Positions 19,195 to 29,432 are shown, counted from the first letter of the stretch. The stretch: DNA of 64,000 nucleotides from Luteithermobacter gelatinilyticus (GCF_005849285.1 NZ_CP040517.1:3081892-3145891); one strand, 5' to 3'. Numbers and translations: made by a program. The notes: generated from the sequence alone by a model not told the origin.

Positions 19195-19773
19195 ATGAAA
19201 CTGATTATCGGCATTGCCGGCGCCAGCGGCGTCATTTACGGTATTCGTCTTCTGGAAGCGCTGCGGCAGATGAAACAGGTGGAAAGCCATCTGGTCATGA
19301 CCGCCACGGCGCGCATGAATATTGGCCTGGAAACCGATTACACGCCGCGCGCGGTAGAGGCGCTCGCCGATGTGGTCCATAAAAACGGCAATCTGGCCGC
19401 CAGCATCGCCAGCGGCTCTTTCCGCGCCGACGGCATGATCGTCGCCGCCTGTTCCATGAAAACCCTGTCCGCCATTGTGCATTCCCATGCCGATGATCTG
19501 CTGACCCGGGCGGCGGATGTGATCCTGAAGGAACGCCGCCGGCTGGTGCTGATGCCGCGCGAGACGCCGCTGCATACCGGCCATTGCAGGCTTCTGTATG
19601 AGGCCAGCCAAATGGGCGCCGTTATTGCCCCGCCAAGTCCGGCTTTTTACATTCGGCCCCGCTCCCTTGAAGATGTCATTGATCATGCCGTGGGCCGCAT
19701 TCTGGATCTGTTTGACCTCGACTGCGGGCTGGTCCGCCGCTGGCAAGGCCCCCCGGCTTCGCCGGAAACCTAG
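19195..19773 (+). CDS. ubiX: Flavin prenyltransferase UbiX
   Basis: 192 residues, as expected for UbiX (about 190). The start at 19195 has an ACAGG site; upstream in-frame ATG at 19168 is less likely. It begins M-K-L-I-I-G-I-A-G-A-S-G-V-I-Y-G, the FMN-binding signature, and contains A-C-S-M-K-T-L-S-A-I and L-M-P-R-E-T-P-L-H, both family hallmarks. It prenylates FMN to make the cofactor of UbiD-type decarboxylases for ubiquinone synthesis. No ubiD is present here. Its TAG stop (19771-19773) is part of the CTAG flank of the inverted-repeat element that follows. Confidence 0.93.
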   Translation: MKLIIGIAGASGVIYGIRLLEALRQMKQVESHLVMTATARMNIGLETDYTPRAVEALADVVHKNGNLAASIASGSFRADGMIVAACSMKTLSAIVHSHADDLLTRAADVILKERRRLVLMPRETPLHTGHCRLLYEASQMGAVIAPPSPAFYIRPRSLEDVIDHAVGRILDLFDLDCGLVRRWQGPPASPET

Positions 19774-20041
19774 AGTGAATTGTGCATAGGTTGACCCATT
19801 CTGCCGGTCAGGTCTGGTTCAGGAGCCAGGGGTTTGGCGCAGGCCATACTGGCGGTACGGCCAAGCCAAAGGCCGCCGGAACTGGACCAGATCGGCCCGG
19901 CCCTTCGGGTTGGCGGCTTGGGGCCGCTCACCTTGTCAGACGCCTGGCCCGATGCCCCGCATCGCCCGGCGCCGTCTTCCGCGTGAGGCGGGCCACAATC
20001 CGCCAACAGAATTGAGCCAACCTATTCACAATTCACTCTAA
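19770..20041. mobile_element. Non-autonomous inverted-repeat element, full-length copy 1 (264 bp)
   Basis: The 264-bp core at 19774-20037 starts AGTGAATTGTGCATAGGTTG and ends with the near-perfect inverted repeat, differing at one of 20 positions. The left flank is CTAG; the right is CTAA, one base decayed. The GC-rich interior carries no recognisable protein. It is about 98% identical (five differences) to the opposite-orientation copy at 31110-31373. It separates ubiX from egtB and supplies the ubiX stop flank. The size and ends suit a MITE moved by a transposase encoded elsewhere. Confidence 0.85.
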
Positions 20042-20181
20042 AATACCTTACTCTGGCCTCAAAGGTGAGGGAAAGGGCGTCGCGGATGCACCGCAGAAAA
20101 TTTTATGGTACAGTGGGGCTCAGGTGATCCTTCTGACTCACCACAAAACAGAGACCCGTACCGGGTTTCGGGGGAGCGGTC

Positions 20182-21477
20182 ATGACCACACTCGACCCAA
20201 TATCTGCACTGATAGCTAGCGCCCTTCTGGAACAGTACAGGGCCGTCAGGGCATATACCGAATCCCTCTGTGTCCCTCTGGAAATTGAAGACTACGTGAT
20301 CCAGCCCAGTCCCGAGGTCAGCCCACCCAAATGGCATCTGGCCCATACCACCTGGTTTTTTGAAAACTTTATTCTCAACGCCTTTGATCCGGACTATACC
20401 CTTTTTCACCCCACCTTTCCCCGACTGTTTAATTCCTATTACAAATCCCAGGGCGACCACTGGCTTCAGGGCGAACGGGGCCAGCTGTCCCGGCCCACCG
20501 TGGCAGAAATTTACCGTTACCGCCATTCTGTGGACCGAAAGCTGGCCGCCTTTCTCGCCCCGTCCCGCCATCCTCCGGAAACGGCGAAACGTCTAGCCGA
20601 GATCCTCGAAATCGGTCTGCATCATGAACAGCAGCACCAGGAACTGCTGATCATGGACATCAAATATATTTTTGGGCACGACTCGCTCAAGCCGGTCTAT
20701 GCGGACAGATCACTTGACGACCCGCCCCCCCTTCCCGCCGCACGGTTCATTTCTGTAGCCGGCGGCCTTGTGGAAATTGGCCATGATCCCGCCGCCGGTG
20801 GATTTGCCTATTGCAACGAAACCCCGCGCCACCGGGTGTTTCTGGAAGATTTCCAACTTCAGAACCGGCCCGTCTCCAACGGGGAATATCTCGCCTTCAT
20901 GGAAGACGGCGGTTATGAAAATCCGCTGTTGTGGAAAAGCGACGGCTGGGATCATCTGCACCAAGGCGGCGACAAAAAACCGCTCTACTGGGTCAGGCAG
21001 GACGGCGCCTGGTATGAATTCACCCTGTATGGCCTGTCCCCGCTGCGCCTGAATGCCCCCCTGTCCCATATCAATTTTTACGAAGCCGATGCCTATGCCT
21101 GCTGGGCCGGGGCACGGCTGCCTACGGAATTTGAATGGGAACGGGCGGCCACCCTTCATCCCTCCGACGACACAATACAACCGCAGCAGGACATCCATTA
21201 TGAAACCCGTTATCAGGACAGCGGCAGTGATTTTTTCAATCTGCACGGTACGTGCTGGCAATGGACGTCAAGCGCCTATCTGCCCTATCCCCGCTATCGG
21301 CGTCCGGAAGGGGCACTGGGAGAATATAACGGCAAGTTCATGATCAATCAAAAAGTGCTGCGCGGCGGGTGTTATGCCACACCCCCAGGGCATTACCGCC
21401 CCACCTATCGCAATTTCTTTTACCCCCATCAGAAATGGGCCATCACCGGCCTCAGGCTTGCCAAGGATATGACGTAA
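20182..21477 (+). CDS. egtB: Ergothioneine biosynthesis sulfoxide synthase EgtB
   Basis: 431 residues, typical for EgtB. The N-terminal DinB-like domain holds the iron ligands: a histidine in W-H-L-A-H-T-T-W (residues 51-58) and the pair H148-E-Q-Q-H152. The C-terminal formylglycine-generating-enzyme-like domain starts near 185 (I-S-V-A-G-G-L-V-E-I-G) and includes G-A-R-L-P-T-E-F-E-W-E-R-A and L-R-G-G-C. It joins trimethylhistidine (hercynine) to a cysteine donor with oxygen. A strong site (GGGGGAGC) precedes the ATG. egtD follows after nine bases, so they form an operon. Donor specificity (gamma-Glu-Cys or Cys) cannot be read by eye. Confidence 0.93.
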   Translation: MTTLDPISALIASALLEQYRAVRAYTESLCVPLEIEDYVIQPSPEVSPPKWHLAHTTWFFENFILNAFDPDYTLFHPTFPRLFNSYYKSQGDHWLQGERGQLSRPTVAEIYRYRHSVDRKLAAFLAPSRHPPETAKRLAEILEIGLHHEQQHQELLIMDIKYIFGHDSLKPVYADRSLDDPPPLPAARFISVAGGLVEIGHDPAAGGFAYCNETPRHRVFLEDFQLQNRPVSNGEYLAFMEDGGYENPLLWKSDGWDHLHQGGDKKPLYWVRQDGAWYEFTLYGLSPLRLNAPLSHINFYEADAYACWAGARLPTEFEWERAATLHPSDDTIQPQQDIHYETRYQDSGSDFFNLHGTCWQWTSSAYLPYPRYRRPEGALGEYNGKFMINQKVLRGGCYATPPGHYRPTYRNFFYPHQKWAITGLRLAKDMT

Positions 21478-21486
21478 GGATATGTC

Positions 21487-22473
21487 ATGCTGACACAAAA
21501 GACTGCTGCCCGGGATCTGGACTATCTGGAACAGGATGACTTTGCCAAGGCGGTCCGACAGGCCCTATCAGGCCGCAAAAAACGCCTGCCCAGCAAATAC
21601 CTGTATGACGACCGCGGCAGCGCCCTGTTTGTGGAAATCACAAAACTGCCGGAATATTATCTGACCAATTGTGAAACGGAAATTTTCCGCACGCTGTCCC
21701 CGGCGATTATCGACTGCCTGCCGGACAGCGTGGATGAAATTGTCGAACTGGGCTGCGGCGACGGCCAGAAAACGGAAATCCTGCTCAACTCTTTTGCGCG
21801 CCGCAAACCAGGGCTGAAATTCGTACCGGTGGATATTCACCCCGCCTCGGTCAAGAAGATTGGAACGCGCATCTCATCGGTTCTGTCGGATGTCGAGGTT
21901 TCGGGATATGTGGGCGACTATTTTGCCTATCTGAATGAAAAGCCCCCAATCCCTGATCACGCGCGCCTGTTTTTGTTCCTGGGCTCTAATATCGGCAATT
22001 TCGATCCGGATGAGGCGGTGCATTTTCTCTGCAAATTGCATGACCTACTGGATCAGGAGGATTATCTTCTGATCGGCATGGATCTGAAAAAGGAGGTGCC
22101 GGTTATGCAGGCCGCTTATGACGATTCACAGGGCGTGACCACCGCCTTTAACCTCAACCTGTTGCACCGGATGAACCGGGAACTGGACGCGGATTTCGAT
22201 CCCGGCAGCTTTTATCACCATGCCTGCTATAACGCCGAACTGGGCGCCATGCAGAGCTTCCTGCTGTCCCGCAAGACACAGGACGTACATCTTGCGGCCC
22301 TAGGCATGACTGTCCATTTTGACCTGCTGGAGGCCCTGCATGTGGAAAATTCCTTTAAATACAGTTTTCAGGACATCCATGCCCTGGCTCAACATGCCGG
22401 CTTCCATGTGGTAGAAAACTTTCTTGATTCAAAAGCCTATTTTACAGACTCGCTCTGGAGGAAAAAACCCTAA
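21487..22473 (+). CDS. egtD: L-histidine N(alpha)-methyltransferase EgtD
   Basis: 328 residues, matching EgtD (about 320). Typical blocks: L-P-S-K-Y-L-Y-D-D-R-G-S-A-L-F near residue 36, L-P-E-Y-Y-L-T-N-C-E near 55, the SAM-binding I-V-E-L-G-C-G-D-G-Q-K-T near 84, and F-L-G-S-N-I-G-N-F. It trimethylates histidine to hercynine, the EgtB substrate. It is the second gene of egtBD. No egtA, egtC or egtE is nearby, so the thiol donor and C-S lyase steps must be served elsewhere or by other enzymes. It converges on pckA across a terminator. Confidence 0.94.
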   Translation: MLTQKTAARDLDYLEQDDFAKAVRQALSGRKKRLPSKYLYDDRGSALFVEITKLPEYYLTNCETEIFRTLSPAIIDCLPDSVDEIVELGCGDGQKTEILLNSFARRKPGLKFVPVDIHPASVKKIGTRISSVLSDVEVSGYVGDYFAYLNEKPPIPDHARLFLFLGSNIGNFDPDEAVHFLCKLHDLLDQEDYLLIGMDLKKEVPVMQAAYDDSQGVTTAFNLNLLHRMNRELDADFDPGSFYHHACYNAELGAMQSFLLSRKTQDVHLAALGMTVHFDLLEALHVENSFKYSFQDIHALAQHAGFHVVENFLDSKAYFTDSLWRKKP

Positions 22474-22521
22474 ACCTTGTCAGGTTTGAACCTCATCCGG
22501 CTTTTGGCACGAGACATAAAA

Positions 22522-22545
22522 AGGGCCTTCCCGAAGGAAGGCCCT
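22522..22545 (-). terminator. Rho-independent terminator of pckA, between egtD and pckA
   Basis: Perfect 10-bp inverted repeat, AGGGCCTTCC then CGAA then GGAAGGCCCT. On the minus strand it is followed by five T, so it fits termination of pckA. The hairpin may also help end egtD transcripts, although no T-run follows on the plus strand. Confidence 0.85.
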
Positions 22546-22578
22546 GATAGCCTGTCAAATAAAGAACAGGCCTATGGT

Positions 22579-24381
22579 TCAGGCGCTAAGCCGGGTTTTG
22601 GCCTGCTGGCGCTGTTCCTCCAGCGCCGTCGGCAGACGGTCACTGAGTTTATCAAATAGGTTTTTCTGATCTTCCACCTCGATCTCGGTGCTTTCCCTGT
22701 CGAACTGCATCAGCTTGTTAAACCTGTCCGCGCCGTAATCCAAGCCGGTCCAGTTCAGATCGTCATAAGAGGGTACCTTGCCCAACGGCGTGGACTGGGC
22801 GCCCTTGTCCCCCTTGATGCGGCCCACGATCCATTCCAGAACCCGCATGTTCTGACCGAAACCGGGCCACATGAACTTACCGTTCTCATCCTTGCGGAAC
22901 CAGTTGACCCGGAAGATTTTCGGAAGGTGAGTGGCCCGGTCTTTCATGTCCAGCCAGTGCTGCCAGTAATCGCCCATATTGTATCCGCAGAACGGCAGCA
23001 TGGCCATGGGATCGCGGCGAATCGCGGCCTGGTTGTCAGCAGCGGCGGTGGCTTCGGACCCGACGGTCGCCGCCATGTAAACGCCCTGCTCCCAGCTTTC
23101 GGCTTCATAAACCAGCGGGAAGGTCTTGCTGAGCCGGCCGCCGAAAATAAACGCGTCAATCGGCACCCCATTGGGGTCTTCCCAAGCGGGATCAATGCTC
23201 GGACACTGGCTGGCCGGGGCCGTGAAACGGGCATTGGGGTGTGCGGCGGGACGGCCGCAATCCGGGGTCCAATCATTCCCCTGCCAGTCAATCAGATGGG
23301 CCGGCGGTTCCTTGGTCATGCCTTCCCACCACACATCGCCGTCATCGGTCAGCGCCACATTGGTAAAGATGGTGTTGCGGGAAATGGTTTCCATGGCCGC
23401 CGGGTTGGAGTCATAAGAGGTGCCCGGCGCCACCCCGAAAAATCCGGCTTCCGGATTAATCGCATACAGACGGCCGTCTTCCTTGGGCTTGATCCAGGCG
23501 ATGTCATCCCCCACAGTCCAGACCTTCCAGCCTTCATACCCTTTCGGCGGAATCAGCATGGCCAGATTGGTTTTCCCGCAGGCGCTCGGGAAGGCCCCGC
23601 TGACATAGGTTTTTTCCCCGTCCGGCGATTCAATGCCGACAATCAGCATGTGTTCGGCAAGCCAGCCTTCATCCCGGGCCATAACGGAAGCAATGCGCAG
23701 CGCCACACATTTTTTACCCAGAAGCGCATTGCCGCCATATCCGCTACCATATGACCAGACTTCGCGGGTTTCCGGGAAATGGGAGATGTAGCGGTTGTCC
23801 GGATTGCAGGGCCAAGGCACATCCTGCTGCCCGTCTTCCAGCGGGTAGCCCACGGAATGCAGACATTTGATGAACGGCTTGTCTCCCAGCACATCGAGCA
23901 CCCGAGAGCCGATGCGGGCCATGATTTTCATGTTCACCACCACATAGGGGGAGTCGGAAATCTGCACCCCGATCTGGGCAATGTCAGAGCCCAGCGGCCC
24001 CATGCTGAACGGGATCACATACATGGTCCGCCCCCGCATGCAGCCCTTGTAATGGCCGATCATTTCCTCTTTCAGCTGTTTCGGGTCCCGCCAGTTATTG
24101 GTCGGGCCAGCATCTTCTTCCCGGGCGCTGGCGATAAAGGTGCGGTTCTCCACCCGGGCCACGTCCCGTGGATCCGACCGACACAGAAAAGATCCCGGAC
24201 GCTTTTCCTCATTGAGTTTGATAAACACACCCTGGTCCACCAGGTCCTGACAAAATCTATCATATTCCTCTTGGGAGCCATCACACCAATATATCCTGTC
24301 CGGCTGGCATAATTCGGCAATTTCCTGCACCCAGGCAATCAGCCCCTGGTTGGTTACATGTTCGGGTATGTTCAACGTCAT
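22579..24381 (-). CDS. pckG: Phosphoenolpyruvate carboxykinase (GTP)
   Basis: 600 residues, the length of GTP-type enzymes; the ATP type is about 540. The GTP-type kinase-1a loop F-P-S-A-C-G-K-T-N lies near residue 266. Other family blocks are [27 protein letters not shown] and V-G-D-D-I-A-W. It converts oxaloacetate and GTP to PEP, the committing step of gluconeogenesis from amino acids and organic acids. This fits a diet of peptides and glutamate. It is monocistronic, with a terminator after it and a strong inverted repeat (24486-24513) about 105 bp upstream. Confidence 0.95.
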   Translation of the reverse strand: MTLNIPEHVTNQGLIAWVQEIAELCQPDRIYWCDGSQEEYDRFCQDLVDQGVFIKLNEEKRPGSFLCRSDPRDVARVENRTFIASAREEDAGPTNNWRDPKQLKEEMIGHYKGCMRGRTMYVIPFSMGPLGSDIAQIGVQISDSPYVVVNMKIMARIGSRVLDVLGDKPFIKCLHSVGYPLEDGQQDVPWPCNPDNRYISHFPETREVWSYGSGYGGNALLGKKCVALRIASVMARDEGWLAEHMLIVGIESPDGEKTYVSGAFPSACGKTNLAMLIPPKGYEGWKVWTVGDDIAWIKPKEDGRLYAINPEAGFFGVAPGTSYDSNPAAMETISRNTIFTNVALTDDGDVWWEGMTKEPPAHLIDWQGNDWTPDCGRPAAHPNARFTAPASQCPSIDPAWEDPNGVPIDAFIFGGRLSKTFPLVYEAESWEQGVYMAATVGSEATAAADNQAAIRRDPMAMLPFCGYNMGDYWQHWLDMKDRATHLPKIFRVNWFRKDENGKFMWPGFGQNMRVLEWIVGRIKGDKGAQSTPLGKVPSYDDLNWTGLDYGADRFNKLMQFDRESTEIEVEDQKNLFDKLSDRLPTALEEQRQQAKTRLSA

Positions 24382-24910
24382 TCTTCAGGCTCCAGAATAG
24401 AATAAATTTAATGCATTATTTTATCGGATTGAGTGTCATCAAAGTGATGTCCGCATTATCAGGGTCAGACCCCCCTTAACTACAGCACGGACATAACCCG
24501 TGTCATGTCCGTGTCCCTCCCGGCGTATCCAGAAGCCTGCACCCGCGCTTACCCGGAAAACAGCTATTTCCCCAGCCATTTTCCCAACACCTGCCGTGCA
24601 GTTTTCGCGGCCGGTAAATACGTCATTAATTTTTTATTACATGCGGTCATGATTTCTAAGCCATGCCTTGACATCCTGTCAACCCGCAGAGGCCAAGATT
24701 CTGCACCCGGGCGGTGAAAAGTCCTGCCCCGTGAAAGGCCCCGGAACGCCCCCACGATTAAAGCCAAGATGGAAAGGGAGATATCGGGGTATTGTGTCAG
24801 GGTATTACATTATTACGGAATCGAAATAATATTTTTCCTCTCACACCGCTTATCATCCTATTGTTACGGAATCGAAACATTAAGGGTTGTCTTCACATAG
24901 GATCGGATAT
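24382..24910. other. 529-bp intergenic region between pckG and the HlyD-type gene
   Basis: No credible gene. It holds the pckG promoter region, the inverted repeat at 24486-24513, and two copies of the 14-mer TTACGGAATCGAAA (24813-24826 and 24864-24877), 51 bp apart in direct orientation in AT-rich sequence. The rest shows nothing I can interpret. Confidence 0.6.
24486..24513. promoter_or_regulatory. Inverted repeat upstream of pckG
   Basis: CACGGACAT and ATGTCCGTG form perfect 9-bp arms around a 10-nt spacer, inside the long gap before pckG. It is a candidate operator or an mRNA hairpin at the far end of the promoter region. No known regulator motif is recognised. Confidence 0.4.
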
Positions 24911-26116
24911 CTAACGCGATACGACCCGAATGCCATCAACCACGTCATTGCCGGGGTGCAGGATGATGGTCTCCCCCGCCGCCAGACCGGCCAGGATTTC
25001 TGCCTGTCGGTCATTGCGCCGGCCCACCGTTACCGGCCGCAAAATTGCCCGGCCGCCTTCAACCGCAAAAACCGCCCAGCCTTCTTCCTGTCGAAACAGG
25101 GCCGACAAAGGCACCTGCACCACATTTTCCGCCCGGTCCACAATGATTGTGGCCTCCACCCGGTAGGCATCACCCAGACTGGCCCATTTTTCCACCGGAT
25201 CCGTGAAATCCAGAATGACATTCACCCGCTGTTCCTCAACCCCTAGCGCCGAAATCTTGGTAAAGCCCGACGGTTCCACCCGGCGCACCACCGCCTTCAG
25301 ATCCTCCCCGCCGCCCCAACGACGGATCAGGGCTGCATCGCCCGGCTGAACCCGCACCGCATCGGTCGACAATAGTTCGATGACAATTTCCAGATCCCGC
25401 GGATCACCAATTTCCACCAGCGGTGTGCCACGCGCAATCACCCCTTCATTTTCATGATAAAGGCGCAGAACCCGGCCATCCACCGGAGCCCGCACACACA
25501 CCTGACAGGCCGCCTGCTCCGCGGGCGGGGGCGTTCCCGGCTGCACCAGCCGCGCCTGGGCCGCCGCCAAGCGCCCCTCATTCAGGCGCCGGTCGGAAAT
25601 CGCCTTTTCCAGCTCCGCCTCTTTGCTGCGCAAATCAGCCTGGGCTCGCTCCAGCGCGGCATCGGATACATTACCCCGTTGATACAGCACCTTGGTGCGG
25701 ACATAATCGGACCGTGCCAATTCCAGATCTGCTTCGGCCTTTTTGACCTGCGCCCGGGCCAGGGCCAGGGCAGCTTCCGCCGCCTGCACTTCGGCGCGGG
25801 CTTCCTGCTCTGTGCGCTGGTCCAGGAAATCCGGATCGGCGGGACTCATATTGGCAATGACTGTTACGCCAGAACGCACTTGATCACCCGGGTCGATCTC
25901 CACCCGGGTAACCCGGCCATCAATGGGGGCGGACACCACATAAATATCCCGGATCCGGGTCTTGCCTTCACCATCCAACCCGATCACCACATCGCCGCGG
26001 GTGACTTGCGCCATATCCACCGGTAACGGCCGCGGCCAGAAAGCAAAGGCCAGAAGGGCCAACACCACAACGCCGGCCAGAAGTTTTATGCCCTGTTTCA
26101 GTAATGCACGTGTCAT
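24911..26116 (-). CDS. HlyD/RND-type periplasmic adaptor of an ABC exporter
   Basis: 401 residues. The start at 26116 has the strong site AAAGGGGAGG. One N-terminal membrane segment (about 8-25, ending before W-P-R-P) anchors it in the inner membrane. A barrel/lipoyl half follows (V-S-A-P-I-D-G-R-V-T-R-V and later V-R-A-P-V-D-G-R-V-L-R-L), with a long Ala/Glu/Arg-rich coiled-coil hairpin between (about 100-200). The second lipoyl half and a beta-barrel end the protein. It starts 10 bp after the permease gene, so ATPase-permease-adaptor is one operon. Together they should form a DevBCA/MacAB-like export pump. The substrate is not evident and no outer-membrane channel gene is adjacent. Confidence 0.88.
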   Translation of the reverse strand: MTRALLKQGIKLLAGVVVLALLAFAFWPRPLPVDMAQVTRGDVVIGLDGEGKTRIRDIYVVSAPIDGRVTRVEIDPGDQVRSGVTVIANMSPADPDFLDQRTEQEARAEVQAAEAALALARAQVKKAEADLELARSDYVRTKVLYQRGNVSDAALERAQADLRSKEAELEKAISDRRLNEGRLAAAQARLVQPGTPPPAEQAACQVCVRAPVDGRVLRLYHENEGVIARGTPLVEIGDPRDLEIVIELLSTDAVRVQPGDAALIRRWGGGEDLKAVVRRVEPSGFTKISALGVEEQRVNVILDFTDPVEKWASLGDAYRVEATIIVDRAENVVQVPLSALFRQEEGWAVFAVEGGRAILRPVTVGRRNDRQAEILAGLAAGETIILHPGNDVVDGIRVVSR

Positions 26117-26126
26117 GACCTCCCCT

Positions 26127-28538
26127 TTATTCAAAGCCCTTCAAGGCAGTTACCAGATCCAGGCGCGCCACCTGCCGCCAAACCAGAAAAAACGACACCA
26201 GCGAACATCCTGCCACAATTAGCGCCGCCAGCCCATAGGTCTGCGGCGTGATGATCACCGGCAGCCGAAACAATTCGGCTTCCAGCGAGGCCGCCAGCGC
26301 TTCCGCCAGGCCGCGCCCCAAAACCATACCCAGGGGCAGCGCACACACGACAATCACGGACATTTCCCCAAACAGCAACCAGGCCACCTCCCGATTGGTC
26401 AGGCCCAGCACCCTGAGCGCCGCCAGTTCCCGCCCCCTTTCGGACAGGGCGATACGGGCGGTATTATAAATCACCCCGAAGGAAATGATCGCCGCAAACA
26501 GAACATTGACGGTGACCGTGATCATCAGGCTTTCAGCCACGGTTTCCTTGAAACTTTGTCGCGCCTCCTGCAACAGCGACAGAGCGGCCACCATCGGGGT
26601 TTCCCTTATTTCTTGATACAGTGCCGCGCGGCGGGCGGGATCCAGCATCAACGCCACCCCGGTGATCCGCGGCGGATCGTTCAGATACGCATTAAGCCGG
26701 TCCAGATCCATAAAGGCATTCAGCCCCATGAAATCCTCGACGATGCGCGTGACCGGCAGAAAAAACACCGGGCGGCGTTCTTCCAGCACGTCGACCATCA
26801 GAATATCTCCTGTCCGAACCCGCAGGATTTTCGCTAGTGTCGCCGACAACGCCACCCCATGCTCTGGCATGGACACCGGATCGAGGTTTTTATCCAGAAT
26901 CCGGTGCAGCTCCAGCTCCCCCAAACCATCCCGCACCAGATGCGGGTCCGGCCGCAGACCCGTCAGCGCCAGGCGTTTTTGATAGGGCCCGTGGTTCAGG
27001 GCCACGCTTACCTCGCGTATTGGTTCGACCCGCATCACTCCTGGCATCTGACGAATTTCCTCCAGCGCGCGCACCGGAACCGCTTCCACAAAATTGAGCG
27101 CCGCATCTTCCCGTTGAATCAGATCAAACTGCACGTCCAGCAGGTGATCCAGCGCCTCATCCATGAACATGGCAAAAATCAGGATCGACACGGAAAACCC
27201 GATCCCGAGCACAGACAGCAGCGCCCGCCAGGGCCGGCGTTCCAGTTGCCGCAGCACAATCCGGGTCAGATGCGAAAAAACATTTTCCAGACCCAGACGT
27301 TCCACCAGCGTCTGTCGGTAGATGGCCGGGGCTTCGGGCCGCATGGCTTCCGCCGGAGGCAGCACCGCGGCCCGCCGGATCGCCAGCAACGTCCCCATAA
27401 CTGCGGCCCCCGCACAGATAAAGACCGCCAGAACCATCACCTGCGGCGCGAAGGAATATCTGAGCAACGGAAAATGGAAAAATTCCGCATACAGCCGGGT
27501 CAGGCCCGCCCCCATCCATGACCCCACCAGAATGCCCAGAACCCCGCCGAGCAGCACCAAAACCAGAATCATTTTCAGATAATGGGCGGAAATCTCCAGA
27601 TTGCTGTAACCTGTGGCCTTGAGCATACCGATCTGTTCCCGCTGGGTCGCCACCAGGCGGGTCATCACCACATTCAACAAAAACGCCGCCACACTGATGA
27701 AAATCACCGGGCCGATCACCCCCATCGAACTGAGTTGCTTGAATTCATTATCCAAAAACCAGTTGGAGATCTGTTCTTTGCGAGTATAGGACAAAAGCCC
27801 ACCATACGGGGCCAGAATCCGGTCCAGTCGGTCTTGCACCTCCGCGACATTGGCATTGCGGCGCAGGCCCAGCGCCACGTCATTGAACGCCCCGTCCATA
27901 TCTACGGCAGCTTCCAGGACCCGCCGGCTTATCCAGAAAATGCCGAACCGGCGATTGTCAGGAAACAGGCTGCCCGGCGCCAGGGCATAAACATATTCCG
28001 GCGACAACGCCACACCCACGATCGTAAAGGAACGTTTGTGTCCATTGATCACCAAAGTTACGGGATCGCCAAGGTTAAGACCGTGCGCTTCAACAAAGGC
28101 TTCATTGGCGAGGATGGTGTCCTGCTCGTCTGGCGCCGGGAATCGCCCTTGACGCAGGAACAGATTATTCAGCAGCGCCTGCCGTTTGTCCGACAGGGAA
28201 ATCAGCCGGCCGGTCACCGGTTCGGGCAGGTGCGCCATCTGTACCGTGGCGCCAAATACGATCCGGGTTTCCACGGCGGAAACCCCGGGAATTTCCTGAA
28301 TCTGGCGTTTGATGGACTCTGGCGCCCGTTTAAGCCCGGCAAACACGTCCGCAAATTGATACTGGTCATAATAGACGTCCCGGGTCAGTTTGAGGCTGTC
28401 CAGAACCCCAAAAGACAAAATGAAAGTGGCGATGCTGCAGCCCATCACTAGAATGATGGCCAGAAGCTGTCCCTTGATATGCCACAGATCCCTGACCAGT
28501 TTGCGATTAAGCGGGGAAAGGGGAAAAAGTGCCATCAT
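26127..28538 (-). CDS. ABC transporter permease, FtsX type with duplicated permease modules
   Basis: 803 residues. The start at 28538 lies four bases after the ATPase stop, and GGTGA spans the junction. One transmembrane helix near the N terminus (L-L-A-I-I-L-V-M-G-C-S) is followed by a MacB-type periplasmic domain. A first FtsX module is near 270-400, a second membrane helix near 450, a second periplasmic domain, and a second FtsX module ends at the C terminus (V-T-A-L-K-G-F-E). The two-module layout is that of exporters that push substrates out from the periplasm or membrane. It works with the ATPase upstream and the adaptor downstream. Confidence 0.88.
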   Translation of the reverse strand: MMALFPLSPLNRKLVRDLWHIKGQLLAIILVMGCSIATFILSFGVLDSLKLTRDVYYDQYQFADVFAGLKRAPESIKRQIQEIPGVSAVETRIVFGATVQMAHLPEPVTGRLISLSDKRQALLNNLFLRQGRFPAPDEQDTILANEAFVEAHGLNLGDPVTLVINGHKRSFTIVGVALSPEYVYALAPGSLFPDNRRFGIFWISRRVLEAAVDMDGAFNDVALGLRRNANVAEVQDRLDRILAPYGGLLSYTRKEQISNWFLDNEFKQLSSMGVIGPVIFISVAAFLLNVVMTRLVATQREQIGMLKATGYSNLEISAHYLKMILVLVLLGGVLGILVGSWMGAGLTRLYAEFFHFPLLRYSFAPQVMVLAVFICAGAAVMGTLLAIRRAAVLPPAEAMRPEAPAIYRQTLVERLGLENVFSHLTRIVLRQLERRPWRALLSVLGIGFSVSILIFAMFMDEALDHLLDVQFDLIQREDAALNFVEAVPVRALEEIRQMPGVMRVEPIREVSVALNHGPYQKRLALTGLRPDPHLVRDGLGELELHRILDKNLDPVSMPEHGVALSATLAKILRVRTGDILMVDVLEERRPVFFLPVTRIVEDFMGLNAFMDLDRLNAYLNDPPRITGVALMLDPARRAALYQEIRETPMVAALSLLQEARQSFKETVAESLMITVTVNVLFAAIISFGVIYNTARIALSERGRELAALRVLGLTNREVAWLLFGEMSVIVVCALPLGMVLGRGLAEALAASLEAELFRLPVIITPQTYGLAALIVAGCSLVSFFLVWRQVARLDLVTALKGFE

Positions 28539-28542
28539 GACG

Positions 28543-29292
28543 TCACCATGACAGTTCTTTGGGAGAGACAGGAGACGCATTGAGGGTCATGTCACGCACC
28601 CGGCCATCCAGAAAATGAATGACTCGGTTGGCTATTCTGGCAATGGTCACATTATGGGTGATGATGATGGTGGTGGTGCCAAAACGCCGGTTAACCTCCT
28701 GCAAAGCTTCGAGCACCACAATCCCTGTTTCCACATCCAGCGCGCCAGTGGGCTCATCACATAACAGCACCTCCGGCCGCTTGGCCAGCGCCCGGGCAAT
28801 GGCGACCCGTTGCTGTTCGCCGCCGGACAGCTGCGACGGAAAGTGATGAGCACGGGGCGAAAGCTGCACCGCCGCTAGCGCCGCCATCGGCGACATGGGA
28901 TGAAGCGCGATATCGGTCACCAGCGCCACATTCTCCACTGCCGTAAGCGAGGGCACCAGATTATAGCTTTGAAACACAAAACCCACATTTTCCCGCCTGA
29001 ACAGGGTCAGCTCCCGTTCCGAATAAGTGGCCAGGTCCCGGTCCCTGAAATAAACATGTCCCGAGGTGGCCACATCCAATCCGCCGATAATGTTCAGAAA
29101 GGTGGATTTGCCGCTGCCCGACGGCCCCAGAAGAACCACCAGCTCCCCTTTCGGAATCTCAAGGGTCACGCCGCGCAGGGCATGCACCACCATCTCTCCG
29201 CTGCCGTAATCCTTGGTGAGATTTTCAGTGCGGAACGCGATGCCATCCGACCAGGACGGCGCTCTCGTCTTGTGCAGGACCCGCTCCGGCAT
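28543..29292 (-). CDS. ABC transporter ATP-binding protein (MacB/LolD class)
   Basis: 249 residues. The start at 29292 has AAAGGGG upstream; an ATG at 29355 would add 21 unlikely residues. Walker [10 protein letters not shown] lies near residue 57, followed by the Q-loop V-F-Q-S-Y-N-L-V-P, signature L-S-G-G-E-Q-Q-R, Walker [13 protein letters not shown] and the H-loop T-H-N. This is the class that powers FtsX-type permeases. It is the first gene of the three-gene exporter operon. The repeat cluster at 29433-29645 lies upstream. Confidence 0.92.
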   Translation of the reverse strand: MPERVLHKTRAPSWSDGIAFRTENLTKDYGSGEMVVHALRGVTLEIPKGELVVLLGPSGSGKSTFLNIIGGLDVATSGHVYFRDRDLATYSERELTLFRRENVGFVFQSYNLVPSLTAVENVALVTDIALHPMSPMAALAAVQLSPRAHHFPSQLSGGEQQRVAIARALAKRPEVLLCDEPTGALDVETGIVVLEALQEVNRRFGTTTIIITHNVTIARIANRVIHFLDGRVRDMTLNASPVSPKELSW

Positions 29293-29432
29293 GGGTGCCC
29301 CTTTGTCTGTTGATTGATCTACTATAGGGAAATATTGTGCCGAAATACAGCCCACCCGCCCATGCGCCAGATCAATTGCCCGAAGGCACCCCCGAATATG
29401 TCCCGGACCCCGCCATATACGCCGGCTCCTCC

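Noticed and set aside
19782..20015. 77-codon frame inside element copy 1 (and its counterpart in copy 2)
   Set aside because: No domain, no ribosome site, and the interior is shared only because the element copies are nearly identical. There is no sign of a transposase.
24505..24717. 70-codon plus-strand frame in the pckG gap
   Set aside because: No ribosome site, no family resemblance, atypical composition for a gene.
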